Source: Lysinibacillus louembei
GTDB taxonomy: Bacteria; Bacillota; Bacilli; Bacillales_A; Planococcaceae
DNA length: 64,000 bases
NCBI RefSeq assembly: GCF_033880585.1
Contig: NZ_CP137624.1
Coordinates: 496,001 to 560,000 of the forward strand
Reading direction: 5' to 3'
Shown here piece after piece: positions 54,740 through 64,000 of this stretch. The notes beneath the pieces were generated by a model. It saw only the letters and a list, made by a program, of their open reading frames with translations, was not told the origin of the DNA and did no database searches. Every line of letters begins with the position of its first letter. The stretch's first letter is position 1. The position numbers were made by a program, and so were the translations under genes.

Positions 54740-56485
54740 TTAAAACGTTTCAATGAAGAAATCTACGACACCATTAAACCATGTGGAAACATTATGCTCA
54801 GCCTTTGCCATTTTAGTATATTGATTTGAGAAAAGAACTTTTCCTGCTTTATCTGTTATTTCAATGTCCTCCACCACTGTATCGTATATATCATCTGCAT
54901 ATTGCTCATGCGATGTATCCTTTTTAGAATAAGCTGCACCGAAGCCAATTTGTGTACTTTGAATCGCCTCATTCATTGCAATTGTTGCTATAGGCTCATT
55001 ATCGACTACTAATTGCAGCTCCCCTTGCCCTACCTGTAGCTCAAAATGGCGGCGGTTTTTTAAATTGCGAGGATATTCCTCCTCATCAATACGAGAGCCT
55101 TTTTGTGTATCATAATAAGAATATACTGTCGCCTTATTAAAGGCATAATCCTCACCGTTCCACTCTATTTTCTTCAGCGGATAACGTTGCACCTCAGCCT
55201 CTGTTTGATTCGGCTGCTTTTCTAATACAACCATCTCGTTGTCCTTCAGCATAATACGCATATAGCTCTCATCGTCCGCCTTCACATAAAGCGATTGCTC
55301 ACCAACAACATTGCCATAAAAATCGAACTCTAGCTGATAAGTAGTAGGTAGCTCTTGCTTTAAAAATAATGTCGCTTGTGCAGAGGGCTCTGACGTTAAA
55401 ATAAGTTGATTATCTAAAAATTCTGCTGCGCCATTTGCTAAAATCCACTGCTTTGCAAGCTTCTCGTCACCGATAGCAAACTCTACATTTTGCTTGCTCG
55501 ATTGTTGAATTTTCATCATTAAATGGTTGGTTGGCCAATAGGGGGAAACCTGCAATCGACTCAAATTATAAATATCAGCATCCGCCTCGTTATAAGCATC
55601 TAGCTCTAAATTAAAATGCATTTTGTATAGCTCTTTAATATGTTGATCATTCGCCTTTTCAACGAGTGAATCCATATTATTATACAGCGCATTTGCATGC
55701 ATAATCGCATATGCTTGTGGTACTTCTCCAAGCGTCTCTGTATAAATATCACGCATTAGCCCATAATCCTCTGCAATACGCTGTTCTAGCTCCGCTCGTG
55801 TTTCTGTCGGAATCATATACTCATCACGAATAAAATCCATTAAATAATGGTTATAGTACTCAATTGTCATTTTGTCGGGCACATCGTTTTCATCTATCAT
55901 GCCTAATGACTTCCCTTCATCATTAAAAACATTAATGTATGTTAGGCGATAGCCGTTTGAGCCGAGCTCCCAATAGCCGCTGTTTTGCATGAGCTTCAAA
56001 TGATTAGGCTTTAAAAATTTTGTATCTTTCGTATCCATTTTATTTGCATATGTGTACATCGTTGCGCGATAGTTGAGCTTTTCCAATATTTTTTGTGCAA
56101 AAATACTTGAATCTGTACGCCCATCCTCAAACGATAAATACAAGGCCTTTTCAGGTAAGGGCTTGCCTTGCTCATAAAAATCAATAATATCCTGCTGAGA
56201 AATCGTTGTATAGCCCTGCTTCGCCAACAATGTTAATTGCTTTTCCAATTCAGCCTTTGCTACATATTTCGTTGACTCTCCTCGGCTCACACCGAAATAA
56301 GACAGAGCGATAAAGCCATCTCCATTTGATGTAGCAAAAGCTGTATCTTCATATTTGTTAAGTAAAAAGACAGCACGTATTAAAATAAAAGCTAGAAAAG
56401 CAACAATTACCGCTTGAATAATCGTTCGAATAACCTTCTTGCGCTCTTTCGATTTTTGATTTAATGCAACACCCTTTTTACTCAT
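54740..56485 (-). CDS. Membrane-anchored polysaccharide-deacetylase-like protein, probably inactive
   Basis: About 581 residues. One N-terminal membrane anchor (IIQAVIVAFLAFILIRAVFL) precedes a NodB-like domain (about 75-300) in which motif 1 reads LSFEDG (for TFDDG) and motif 2 reads WELGSNGYRL with the metal-binding His pair absent. Residues about 320-570 form a beta-rich, lectin- or LamG-like region (VGEQSLYVKADDESYMRI, RHFELQVGQGELQLVVDN). The ATG at 56485 overlaps the end of the upstream GT gene, and AGGTGAG precedes it. It may bind rather than deacetylate the polysaccharide. Confidence 0.75.
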   Translation of the reverse strand: MSKKGVALNQKSKERKKVIRTIIQAVIVAFLAFILIRAVFLLNKYEDTAFATSNGDGFIALSYFGVSRGESTKYVAKAELEKQLTLLAKQGYTTISQQDIIDFYEQGKPLPEKALYLSFEDGRTDSSIFAQKILEKLNYRATMYTYANKMDTKDTKFLKPNHLKLMQNSGYWELGSNGYRLTYINVFNDEGKSLGMIDENDVPDKMTIEYYNHYLMDFIRDEYMIPTETRAELEQRIAEDYGLMRDIYTETLGEVPQAYAIMHANALYNNMDSLVEKANDQHIKELYKMHFNLELDAYNEADADIYNLSRLQVSPYWPTNHLMMKIQQSSKQNVEFAIGDEKLAKQWILANGAAEFLDNQLILTSEPSAQATLFLKQELPTTYQLEFDFYGNVVGEQSLYVKADDESYMRIMLKDNEMVVLEKQPNQTEAEVQRYPLKKIEWNGEDYAFNKATVYSYYDTQKGSRIDEEEYPRNLKNRRHFELQVGQGELQLVVDNEPIATIAMNEAIQSTQIGFGAAYSKKDTSHEQYADDIYDTVVEDIEITDKAGKVLFSNQYTKMAKAEHNVSTWFNGVVDFFIETF

Positions 56486-58331
56486 TTTTCTCACCTGCAT
56501 TTCTAAAAGCCCATTTTTTCTTGCGACGAGCTTTTCTTTCCAATTTCTTTTCTCGCTCTAATACATCCTGTGGCGTTTCTCTCGTGCCCCATGTCGATTT
56601 CCAAAATGTGACCCAAGCAACAGGCATTTGCCATAGTAAAACAAACTCATAAAATAGCACAAAAATAAAGCCAAATGACCATAGCTTACTTCTTCTAAAA
56701 TAAAGATGTGCTAAGCTCATTAGCATTGCCATTAATAATAGCCCTAACAAAAATGTTCGAGGAAAAATACTTTGCGTAATCGGCACCCATATTAAGTTAT
56801 ATACAACCACAACAGGTGCAGCAATTGGCACGATTAAGCCAATAATGAAGAAGAGGAACATAAACGGCTCCTTTTTCCACATAAATGTAAAAGCGCGCAA
56901 TGATTCTCTTAGCCATGAACGTTTCCAGCGCATCTGCTGTGATAAAAACGACTTCGTATCAGATGGTACAATCGTTGAGCATACAGCATTATCCTGATAT
57001 GTCGTACGATGCGTTTTTAAAATATAGTTCGTCATGCTACGATCATCACCAAATGTTGCTGGCTGACCGAGAAATTTTTGATTGAGCCATGCTTCTTCAT
57101 TTTGTAAAACAAGGTCTTTGCGATAGCAGGAAAGCGGACCAGATAAGCATGTCACTGCATCAAACCACGACTCTGCTGCCTTCATAATGCGAAATGCAAT
57201 ATAATATCGAACCGTTTGGAGCTTCGTTAAGGCATTTGTAAATTTGTTTTCTACCTCAGTGCGCCCTGCTACGCCACCCATTTTTTCATCTTGAAAAGGC
57301 TGCACTAAGTTGCGAATCGCGTTTGGCTCTAAAAAACTATCAGAATCAACGAACACGACTAAATCGTGCTTTGCCATATGCACACCTGCTATTAATGCCT
57401 CACGCTTGCCACCATTTTGAGGCAATTGATGCACGATTAAACGCTCCTTCGTTTTAAAGCGCTCCCCCTCTTGATGAATGAGCTCTGCTATTTCATCCGC
57501 TTTTCGCTTCGTATCATCTGTCGAACAATCGTCAACAACAATGACCTCCAATTTATCAACTGGATAATATTGATTCATACAGCTTAAAATTGTTCGCTGA
57601 ATCCACTTCTCTTCATTAAATACAGGAATAATAATGGATACAGCAGGCTCATACTGTGGGTTAATGCGAACAGTTCGATAAAACATGCCAAATACATAAC
57701 GACTAATTAAAAATGCGGCCGCAATTAAACTATATAAATATAAGGATTTATTAAATTTGAAATAAATAACACTTTCCGCACGCATCAGCATTACTGTTAA
57801 TGTTGCAAGCAATAATACGAGGCTTGCAACAAAAATGGATAGACCCCAGCGCTTTTTTTGCATATATTGATTCAGCGACTGTAAAAATTCACAGGCATAA
57901 TAATAGCGTGTTTCTCCATCTACTTCCTTTGTAAATGTACGAATAATCTTACCCTTTAGCTTAACGTTTGCCTCATAGCCCTCAGGCATTGCACCGCCAG
58001 GAATTTTAAATGCTAATGTTAAAATTTCATCACATTCAAAAACATTTGCTGTATCTGAATAAATTAAAATCCCCGTAACAGAAATGTCCTCAGAATAAAA
58101 TTTTATAGCCGATTTTAATTTTGAAACCTTTACAGGGAATCTTGTAATATAGCGTAAGCTTAATGACTGTAAGCGAAACAATTCATTAACATCCGCAACA
58201 TCTACCTCAGCTTGCTGATAACTAGCCCCTCTTCGGTCTATCAGGCTACGCATATTTTCCGGGTCGGGAATATTTGATAAAATACGCCGATCCGGTCGTT
58301 TAGTCATTAACACTTCCTTTTCTATTGTCAT
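56478..58331 (-). CDS. PilZ domain fused to a family-2 glycosyltransferase (polysaccharide synthase)
   Basis: About 618 residues. A PilZ domain occupies about 55-150, with RYITR (60-64, the RxxxR motif) and EDISVTG (DxSxxG, 81-87), both needed for c-di-GMP binding. Membrane helices lie at 165-185 and 195-215. The GT2 domain follows: SIIIPVFNEEKWIQRTIL, VVDDCSTDD, VDSDSF (DxD), SGPLSCYRKD and SQQMRWKRSW (Q-x-x-R-W). Several C-terminal helices form the export channel. PilZ at the N-terminus differs from BcsA, where it is C-terminal. The ATG at 58331 overlaps the upstream stop; the Met seven codons downstream, after AAAAGGAAG, is an alternative. Confidence 0.85.
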   Translation of the reverse strand: MTIEKEVLMTKRPDRRILSNIPDPENMRSLIDRRGASYQQAEVDVADVNELFRLQSLSLRYITRFPVKVSKLKSAIKFYSEDISVTGILIYSDTANVFECDEILTLAFKIPGGAMPEGYEANVKLKGKIIRTFTKEVDGETRYYYACEFLQSLNQYMQKKRWGLSIFVASLVLLLATLTVMLMRAESVIYFKFNKSLYLYSLIAAAFLISRYVFGMFYRTVRINPQYEPAVSIIIPVFNEEKWIQRTILSCMNQYYPVDKLEVIVVDDCSTDDTKRKADEIAELIHQEGERFKTKERLIVHQLPQNGGKREALIAGVHMAKHDLVVFVDSDSFLEPNAIRNLVQPFQDEKMGGVAGRTEVENKFTNALTKLQTVRYYIAFRIMKAAESWFDAVTCLSGPLSCYRKDLVLQNEEAWLNQKFLGQPATFGDDRSMTNYILKTHRTTYQDNAVCSTIVPSDTKSFLSQQMRWKRSWLRESLRAFTFMWKKEPFMFLFFIIGLIVPIAAPVVVVYNLIWVPITQSIFPRTFLLGLLLMAMLMSLAHLYFRRSKLWSFGFIFVLFYEFVLLWQMPVAWVTFWKSTWGTRETPQDVLEREKKLERKARRKKKWAFRNAGEKNE

Positions 58332-59761
58332 CAATCCACACCTTCTTCTGCATATTGTTCTATCCATGTCGAGAGCTTTTCAAATGTGTAGCCTTGCTGC
58401 TGTAATTGCTCAATAACTAACGGCAATGCGTTCACTGTTTCTGTACCATCCAACACATGCATCACAATAATTTTCCCCGGTGCTACTCGCTCCATAATTC
58501 GGTTATAAATATCTTGTACAGTGTAGTCTGTTTTCCAGTCAAATGACGCAATATCATATAAAGCAATAGCCTTCATTCCTGTTGCTGTGACTACCTTTGC
58601 GGATTTTTCATCAATCACACCTTGCGCTGGCCTAAAATATAATAATGGCGATTGCTGCAAGGCATATGTTAGTGCACGATGTGTTTTTACAATATCCTCT
58701 TGAAGCTCCTCAGGCGTCATTTCAGTAATATTTCGATGATAGTAGGAGTGGCTTGCAACCTCATGCCCCTCATCTAAAATAAGCTTTGCTAAATGCGGAT
58801 CCTTTTCCACACCACTTCCGATTAAAAAGAATGTGCTTTTAATGTCGTATTTGCGCAATATGTCTAGAATTTCCTTTGTTCTTTCCTCGCTTGCCCAATC
58901 ATCAAAGGTTAAAGCAACTTCCTTTTTTGTTGTATTTTTTCGATAATAAATATATGGCTCTACATCTTCATAATTCGCGTTCATTTGAATGGCATCATAG
59001 CCTTCGATTTCCTCTAATTCATGCAATGTATACTGATCCTTTAACACTTCTGATAATGTCGTGAGCGTGTAGCCTCTTTCATTCGCTTTCTCTGCTAATA
59101 ACGGAATCGCCTCAATCACAGCTGGGTTAATATATGTGTTCAAATGAATGACAGCACCACTACTCCAAAAACGCTCAATATATGCTACAAGGTCCTCTGC
59201 GCTTTGCATTTTTCTATCCTGTGGATTAATCGAGTATTCTATAACCGCCTTTAACCCTAGTGTAGCGGCTGCTAAACGCATGTTTTCTGTTGCATCGCCT
59301 GAGCGGCTGCGCACATATTGTGGTGTATAGTGTAAATGCTTATCAAAAATTTCATTCGCTAAAAAGATTTCTTTATATGTTTGCTCATAATCTAGCGTTG
59401 ACATATTCTGAAATGTTAAGGTACCATTTTGCACTTCATGCCCTCTTGCTATAATTTCCTGTGCAAGCTCCGGCTCTTGTGCCACACGCATTCCCTCTAA
59501 AAAGAAAGTTGCTTTTATTTTATGTTTGTCTAGTTCATCTAATATTTTCATCATTGTGTCTTCGTCTGCTAAGCCGTTAAATGTAAGTCCTATTTTTGGT
59601 TCTAGGGTGTTAGATACTCGAATTACATCGCTTAGTGTTCCATCAGATGCCTCCACTTCAATTGAAGGTTCTACTGCCTGAACAGCTCCCTCTCCATTTT
59701 TTGACTGACAACCTATTAAAAATAAAATAGGCACTATACTATAAAGTAGCCATTTCTTCAT
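58331..59761 (-). CDS. Lipoprotein with two NodB-type domains, one degenerate
   Basis: About 476 residues. A signal peptide ends in the lipobox LIGC. The first NodB-like domain (about 55-255) has lost its motifs: GLTFNGLADE for TFDDG and HEVQNGTLTF for HxxxH. The second (about 285-470) is intact: EVALTFDDWASEE (TFDD), HEVASHSYYHR (SHxxxH), YFRPAQGV and IVMHVLDG. It probably removes acetyl groups from the exported polysaccharide at the outer membrane face. AAGGGG lies 8 bases before the ATG at 59761. It lies 12 bases after the UDP-sugar dehydrogenase gene. Confidence 0.85.
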   Translation of the reverse strand: MKKWLLYSIVPILFLIGCQSKNGEGAVQAVEPSIEVEASDGTLSDVIRVSNTLEPKIGLTFNGLADEDTMMKILDELDKHKIKATFFLEGMRVAQEPELAQEIIARGHEVQNGTLTFQNMSTLDYEQTYKEIFLANEIFDKHLHYTPQYVRSRSGDATENMRLAAATLGLKAVIEYSINPQDRKMQSAEDLVAYIERFWSSGAVIHLNTYINPAVIEAIPLLAEKANERGYTLTTLSEVLKDQYTLHELEEIEGYDAIQMNANYEDVEPYIYYRKNTTKKEVALTFDDWASEERTKEILDILRKYDIKSTFFLIGSGVEKDPHLAKLILDEGHEVASHSYYHRNITEMTPEELQEDIVKTHRALTYALQQSPLLYFRPAQGVIDEKSAKVVTATGMKAIALYDIASFDWKTDYTVQDIYNRIMERVAPGKIIVMHVLDGTETVNALPLVIEQLQQQGYTFEKLSTWIEQYAEEGVD

Positions 59762-59773
59762 AAATAACACCCC

Positions 59774-61078
59774 TTACAATTTATAGTAATTTTCATTTTG
59801 GAATAAGTAGTTTGTTTGACGAGTATCGAAAATAAAATTCGCATGAATATCGATTATTTCATAATCAATATTGGAATGGTTTGTTAAAATCAAAACTCCA
59901 TCTGCCTGCTGAACAAGCTCAGGTGTTAATAAAACGGTAGGTATATCTGTCATAAATGGATCAACGATTTGAATGTTGCAATTCATATTTTTAAGCAATT
60001 GAATAATAGCAAGTGCAGGTGATTCGCGTACATCATCAACATTCGGCTTATATGCCACACCAATAACGACTAGCGTTGCACCTGCTAACTGCTTGTGTAG
60101 CATATTCAAATAGTTTGCTAATCGATATACGATAAATTGTGGCATTGATGCATTCACTTTATCAGCGGTATCAATTAGTGATGTGTGCACACCATATTGT
60201 TGCCCTATCCATAGTAAGTATTTAGGATCGATTGGTATGCAATGCCCGCCAACCCCTGGTCCTGGAGTGAAACGCATAAAACCATAGGGCTTTGTAGCAG
60301 CCGCATCCACAACTTCCCATATATCAATATTCATCGCATGACATACTTTGCTTAGCTCATTAATCAAAGCAATATTCACTTGGCGGAATGTGTTTTCAAG
60401 TAGCTTCTCCATTTCGGCTACTTCCGGTGTCGAAACGCAGTGTACTTGCGTTTGCAATGCATTTTCATAAAATAGCCTCGCTAGCCATGTACAGCTTGTA
60501 GTTAATCCTCCGACGACTTTTGGCGTATTTTTTACATTAAAATGTTGATTCCCCGGATCAATACGCTCAGGAGAATAAGCGATAAAGCAATCTTCCCCCA
60601 CTGTATAACTATGTTGCTCAATCATTGGGTAAATAACTTCCCTTGTCGTTCCTGGATATGTTGTGCTCTCTAAAATAAGTAATGTATCTTTCGTCATATA
60701 GCGTTGTATTTGGATAACAGCGTCTTCTATATACGAAATATTCGGACTTCCGTCGACATTTAAAGGCGTTGGTACACAAATAACAATAATATCAGCTTGC
60801 TGTAATCGCTCAAATTGATTTGTTGCTATAAATCGCTCACTCTCTAATGCTGTTGCTATATCGTTAGAGAGCATATCTGAAATATAGCTTTTTCTTTGAT
60901 TCAAACTATTAATTTTATCGATGTTATTATCAAAGCCAATGGTAAAAAACCCATTGTTGACAGCTTCAATTGCTAAAGGTAATCCGACATAACCGAGACC
61001 AATCACACCAACTACCGCCTGCTTCGATTGTATTTTGTCAGCAAATATAGAGTATTTACTGCCCATTTTATTATTCAT
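59774..61078 (-). CDS. UDP-sugar 6-dehydrogenase (UDP-GlcNAc/ManNAc type)
   Basis: NAD-dependent dehydrogenase of 434 residues that oxidises C6 of a UDP-hexose twice to the uronic acid. The NAD motif is GVIGLGYVGLPLA and the catalytic Cys lies in GPGVGGHCIPIDP; FIAYSPERIDPG and LLENTFRQVNIALINEL place it with the WbpA/WecC group that acts on UDP-GlcNAc or UDP-ManNAc rather than UDP-glucose. ATG follows GAAGGGAG. It is first of the four-gene unit that continues with the two-NodB protein, suggesting that the polymer contains an aminosugar uronic acid. Confidence 0.88.
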   Translation of the reverse strand: MNNKMGSKYSIFADKIQSKQAVVGVIGLGYVGLPLAIEAVNNGFFTIGFDNNIDKINSLNQRKSYISDMLSNDIATALESERFIATNQFERLQQADIIVICVPTPLNVDGSPNISYIEDAVIQIQRYMTKDTLLILESTTYPGTTREVIYPMIEQHSYTVGEDCFIAYSPERIDPGNQHFNVKNTPKVVGGLTTSCTWLARLFYENALQTQVHCVSTPEVAEMEKLLENTFRQVNIALINELSKVCHAMNIDIWEVVDAAATKPYGFMRFTPGPGVGGHCIPIDPKYLLWIGQQYGVHTSLIDTADKVNASMPQFIVYRLANYLNMLHKQLAGATLVVIGVAYKPNVDDVRESPALAIIQLLKNMNCNIQIVDPFMTDIPTVLLTPELVQQADGVLILTNHSNIDYEIIDIHANFIFDTRQTNYLFQNENYYKL

Positions 61079-61432
61079 AAAAATCTCCCTTCATCTCTTT
61101 TCAACTAAACATCTATCATTATTATTGAAATTAAAATAAGTAATATTTTTACTTTTATAAATATATAATGAAGACTTAATTGATATATGCAATTATATTT
61201 CAAAGTATGATTTACCTGTAAATTCCAATATAAAAAGATGCACTGTTACCGAATTGAAACTTAGCATAGCTTGCAAAGGTTAAAATTAGGTTAAAAAATC
61301 ACAATTTTTCTCAAAAATCCCCTAAAATAATCCTATAGTTTCAATCATTATTAAATAGGATAAAACACATGTAATCCAAAATACCCAACCACTTTAATAT
61401 TATTCAAAAGTAATATTTACTATTGAAATAAA
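61079..61432 (-). other. AT-rich upstream region of the UDP-sugar dehydrogenase gene
   Basis: About 350 bases, very AT-rich, with no ORF of significance and no riboswitch I recognise. It should contain the promoter for the four downstream EPS genes. No convincing sigma-A pair stands out by eye. Confidence 0.6.
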
Positions 61433-61476
61433 AATGGAGTTATACGAAAGGATGATGCTCTTTCGTATAACTCCAT
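61433..61476 (-). terminator. Terminator of the BcsB-like gene
   Basis: The stem AATGGAGTTATACGAAAG/CTTTCGTATAACTCCATT (18 bp, perfect) is followed on the minus strand by TTTTATTT, four bases after the BcsB-like stop. Confidence 0.9.
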
Positions 61477-61479
61477 TCA

Positions 61480-63521
61480 TTATTCATTATTTTCTTCTAT
61501 TGGATAGCGCTTTTTTCTTCTTCTTAGCAAAATGTATATAATAACAGCAATGAGCGCCATAAAGAGGGCAAAGAACATGATTATTTGCCATGAAAGATTT
61601 TCTACTTCTTTTCCTTTCCCTTCCATTACCTGTACTTGCTTCCCTGCGATTAACTGCCCTTCCTTTGTCAACATCACCGTATTTATTGGTTGATTTACTT
61701 GGCGGAGCTGCTCTAAAAAATGTGGCTTTATAGACGCTGCTTCAGCTAGTTGTAACAGCATAAACGGCTGGTTTTCCTGCCAAAAGCTTCGTGTAATAAA
61801 CGCATATTGTGACATAGCCCCATATAGAAGTCCCTGATTTGAAAAATCCTCCTCTGTATGCACAATGCTATTTGTGTGCGCAGTAAGTGTTGAAAAATCT
61901 GCTAATGCCCCCACATAAATGACTGCATAGCTTTGCAAATTCTCCTCGCTAATTTCCTGCTCCTGTATTAATTTTATTTTAGCAGGTTGTCCATTCATCA
62001 TTAGCGACTTATAAAGCTGAACCATCTCTCCAAAATTCGTTTCTTTATTGTTTGGTACAACAATTAATGCATTTTTATAGAAGGCGCGTGGGAAGTCCAT
62101 CAATGTAAATGTAGGACTTGCTAGTTCACTTGGTATTGATAATGTGCTTGCTGAATCAATATATAACCAATAGCGCTCATTCGTTGTCTCACATGGCTCC
62201 TCCAATTGGAAGCCTGTTACTTCAAATTGAATGGCTGCCAGCTTGCTTTTGTTTAAGGTATTCGTTGACACAGGGATTGTTACCTCATATATGCCTGTAG
62301 ATGCTTCTGTTAGCTTTTGCAAATCTACTGCATGTGGCACATTATTAATTGTAACAATTAACTCGGTTTCCCGTTCCATTTCCTCAGATAATGTAGCGGA
62401 CTTTTTTAATAGCAGCTTTAAAGCTGCTTCTTTATCTGGCTGCAATTGTGGCAAAGCTACATAATAAGGAGAGGTCATCGTTACTTGACTTGATAATGTT
62501 TGCGTAGTAAAACCAAATTGCTCAAAGGAATTTCAGATGTTTGTAAATGGTCAAACACAGGCAGACTCTTTACTGAAAAGGTGTCTCCGACTAATTGCTT
62601 GTATAAATGCTCTGTTGTTAATAGCGAAATTCCTTGCTGTAAGCTAGCTGCCTCTTTTGCAGTGACGAATAGTGCAGGAACACTTTGCCTATTGGCTGTA
62701 CTTTCAAATGCAAAAACATTTAGTGTCGCCTCCTCAGCATTGATACCTCTCAGTATTTCTTTCATATAGGGCTCTGTAAATTCATCTTGCGCACCTACTA
62801 CAATGACTGCTCCTCTGACTGTTTGCACCGATGATTCTTTGACAATATGCACATCCTGCTCACTGTGCTCTGATAAATAGGCAGCGAGCTGATAAGCATT
62901 GTTTAATGTCGCTATAGATGCTTGATTTGGGATAATTAGTGTTGTTTCATTGCCTTCATAGCTAAAAAATGCAGAGGGATAATCAGCGAGTGTCCATGCT
63001 TGCGCCCCTTTATCAAATAAAGAAATAGAGGAAAGCGGGTCAATACGCAGCCAATTACCTGCATTACCTGACGCTACACAAACACCTTCTTTTACAATAC
63101 CATAAAAGCTTGCCGTCACTTTATGTGTTCCTTTTGCTAAAGCTTCCTTCGGTAATTGAACGGTTACAGACTGACTCAATTTATTTTGTGTTAATGGGAT
63201 TGTTTTAATGGCACTATCATCTATTTTTACTGTAAAAGAAGAGGGTGCAATTAATAGCCCAGAATGACGAATATGAAATATAACTTCATATGTTTTATCA
63301 TTCAGCACATCCTCTGTTAGCGTATAATAAAAATCTCTGGATGCTTCCGTTCCTTGCAGTTCAATAGATTTAGTTACTAAGGGCTTTTTCAGTGTTTCAC
63401 TTACATTCATTTGTAGCTTCTCCTCATCTATTTCAATCGTTGCTGCAGCGACCTGCTCGGAATAAAATAACAAGCTGATATATATCGCTATTAAATAAGC
63501 TATATTTTTCACTACCTTCAT
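61480..63521 (-). CDS. BcsB-like exopolysaccharide export subunit, split by a one-base frameshift
   Basis: Periplasm-like (extracytoplasmic) partner of a membrane polysaccharide synthase, like BcsB/YdaN. A signal peptide (AYLIAIYISLLFYSEQVAAA) opens the first frame, which ends at 62481; the second starts in frame near 62478 (TSPYYVALPQLQPDKEA) and ends with a C-terminal membrane anchor (IIMFFALFMALIAVIIYILL) and RRRKKRYP. The first ends PLSNLVLLRKHYQVK, while the other frame at the same place reads QFGFTTQTLSSQVTM. Restoring one T in AATTTGG joins them as SNFGFTTQTL. About 680 residues in all, the normal BcsB size. Confidence 0.75.
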
Positions 63522-63527
63522 GACCTC

Positions 63528-64000
63528 CTATTTCGTCTTTTTAGCGAAACGCTCCGTTTTATACCATTGCACCTCTTGCCCTGTAATAGCTCGCTTTATT
63601 TCTAAAAAGAGCGACCACACCACTAACACAATCCACATTTGTGAATAGGTGAAATACATTAAAATAACGTAAAAGAAGTTTTTTCGATTCATCTCCGTCT
63701 TTTCAATGCTTAACGTAATCATTACCTCTCCTAAAAAAAGCAAAAATGCTAATATCCATAAAATAATTGCGATATTACCTACTGTTAAATGAATATCAAC
63801 AAACAAATTGGTAATAAAAAGGGCATTAGATAAAATGACACCGAAAAAAAATAAAAAATAAGTAAAAAAGAAATAGAACAAATCAAAAATAATGCTTTTG
63901 CGTTTCAATGTCATAAACTGTGTCAAAAACTTCAATACAACATATTGGTTGCCACGCGCCCATCTCGTACGCTGCTTCCACCAAACCTTTAAATTTTCCG
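63528..64000 (-). CDS. Family-2 glycosyltransferase, C-terminal part only (QxxRW synthase)
   Basis: The gene runs past the window end, and only its C-terminal 157 residues are visible. The first readable part, KVWWKQRTRWARGNQYVVLK, carries the QxxRW motif (QRTRW) of processive synthases such as BcsA, PgaC and HAS. Four hydrophobic segments follow (such as FDLFYFFFTYFLFFFGVILS and MWIVLVVWSLFLEI), forming the channel. The stop lies 7 bases before the BcsB-like start, so the two are a synthase-export pair, as in B. subtilis ydaM-ydaN. Confidence 0.85.
   Translation of the reverse strand, partial: ENLKVWWKQRTRWARGNQYVVLKFLTQFMTLKRKSIIFDLFYFFFTYFLFFFGVILSNALFITNLFVDIHLTVGNIAIILWILAFLLFLGEVMITLSIEKTEMNRKNFFYVILMYFTYSQMWIVLVVWSLFLEIKRAITGQEVQWYKTERFAKKTK

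Noticed and set aside
1-64000. tRNA or rRNA genes
   Set aside because: No cloverleaf with a GTTCGAnTC T-loop or rRNA-like sequence was recognised by eye.

Overview
The window is chromosomal DNA from a low-GC, endospore-forming Gram-positive, most like Lysinibacillus or a related Planococcaceae genus. Evidence: a gene order recalling the Bacillus subtilis ywhE-ywhD-ywhB / ywfO-ywfL-ywfI / ywd block, sporulation and germination genes (rsfA, cwlJ, gerQ), a bacillithiol deacetylase, and strong AGGAGG ribosome binding sites. I see no rRNA, tRNA, CRISPR array or insertion sequence.

Layout. 1-9.4 kb: the 3' part of pbpG, ywhD, a 4-oxalocrotonate tautomerase, a class A sortase and, facing it, a 1904-residue wall-anchored adhesin that is probably its substrate. 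10-22.5 kb: housekeeping and sporulation genes (HD hydrolase, Rpn-type nuclease, DUF1450, rsfA, lipL, hemQ, cwlJ-gerQ, a chemoreceptor, ywdK, ywdI, a 56-residue Cys protein, ung, pdxK/thiD, yojF-bshB2). 22.6-30 kb: a YjiH-type membrane protein, ilvA, a NERD protein, a decayed P-loop gene and a TrpXYZ-like ABC importer. 30.1-44.6 kb: a phage-tail cluster with its own repressor/ImmA pair, an activator, tail genes, holin and endolysin. It has no head, packaging, replication or integration genes, so it could be an F-type (siphovirus-tail) tailocin or a prophage remnant. 44.8-50.9 kb: queT behind a preQ1 riboswitch, then a T-box-controlled trp operon in which trpE is reduced to 257 residues, trpG is absent and trpC-trpF are fused. 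51-54 kb: an SDR-type threonine dehydrogenase and the divergent pair mtnU/mtnE. 54.7-64 kb: an exopolysaccharide locus on the minus strand (QxxRW glycosyltransferase, BcsB-like protein, UDP-sugar dehydrogenase, two-NodB lipoprotein, PilZ-glycosyltransferase fusion, deacetylase-like protein).

How the genes work together. The sortase and adhesin form a surface-display pair. cwlJ-gerQ is a germination operon behind a sigma-E-like promoter. The tail cluster reads as one minus-strand operon governed from a divergent regulatory region. The EPS genes look like a c-di-GMP-responsive synthase-export-modification line.

Best candidates for something new: (1) the compact tail-only cluster; (2) the shortened TrpE that keeps its tryptophan-binding motif and has lost its catalytic core; (3) a family of 20/21-bp tandem repeats found four times, each time between convergent genes. 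Several genes (tape measure, bcsB-like, P-loop ATPase) carry one-base frameshifts, mostly at short homopolymers, so some may be sequencing errors.
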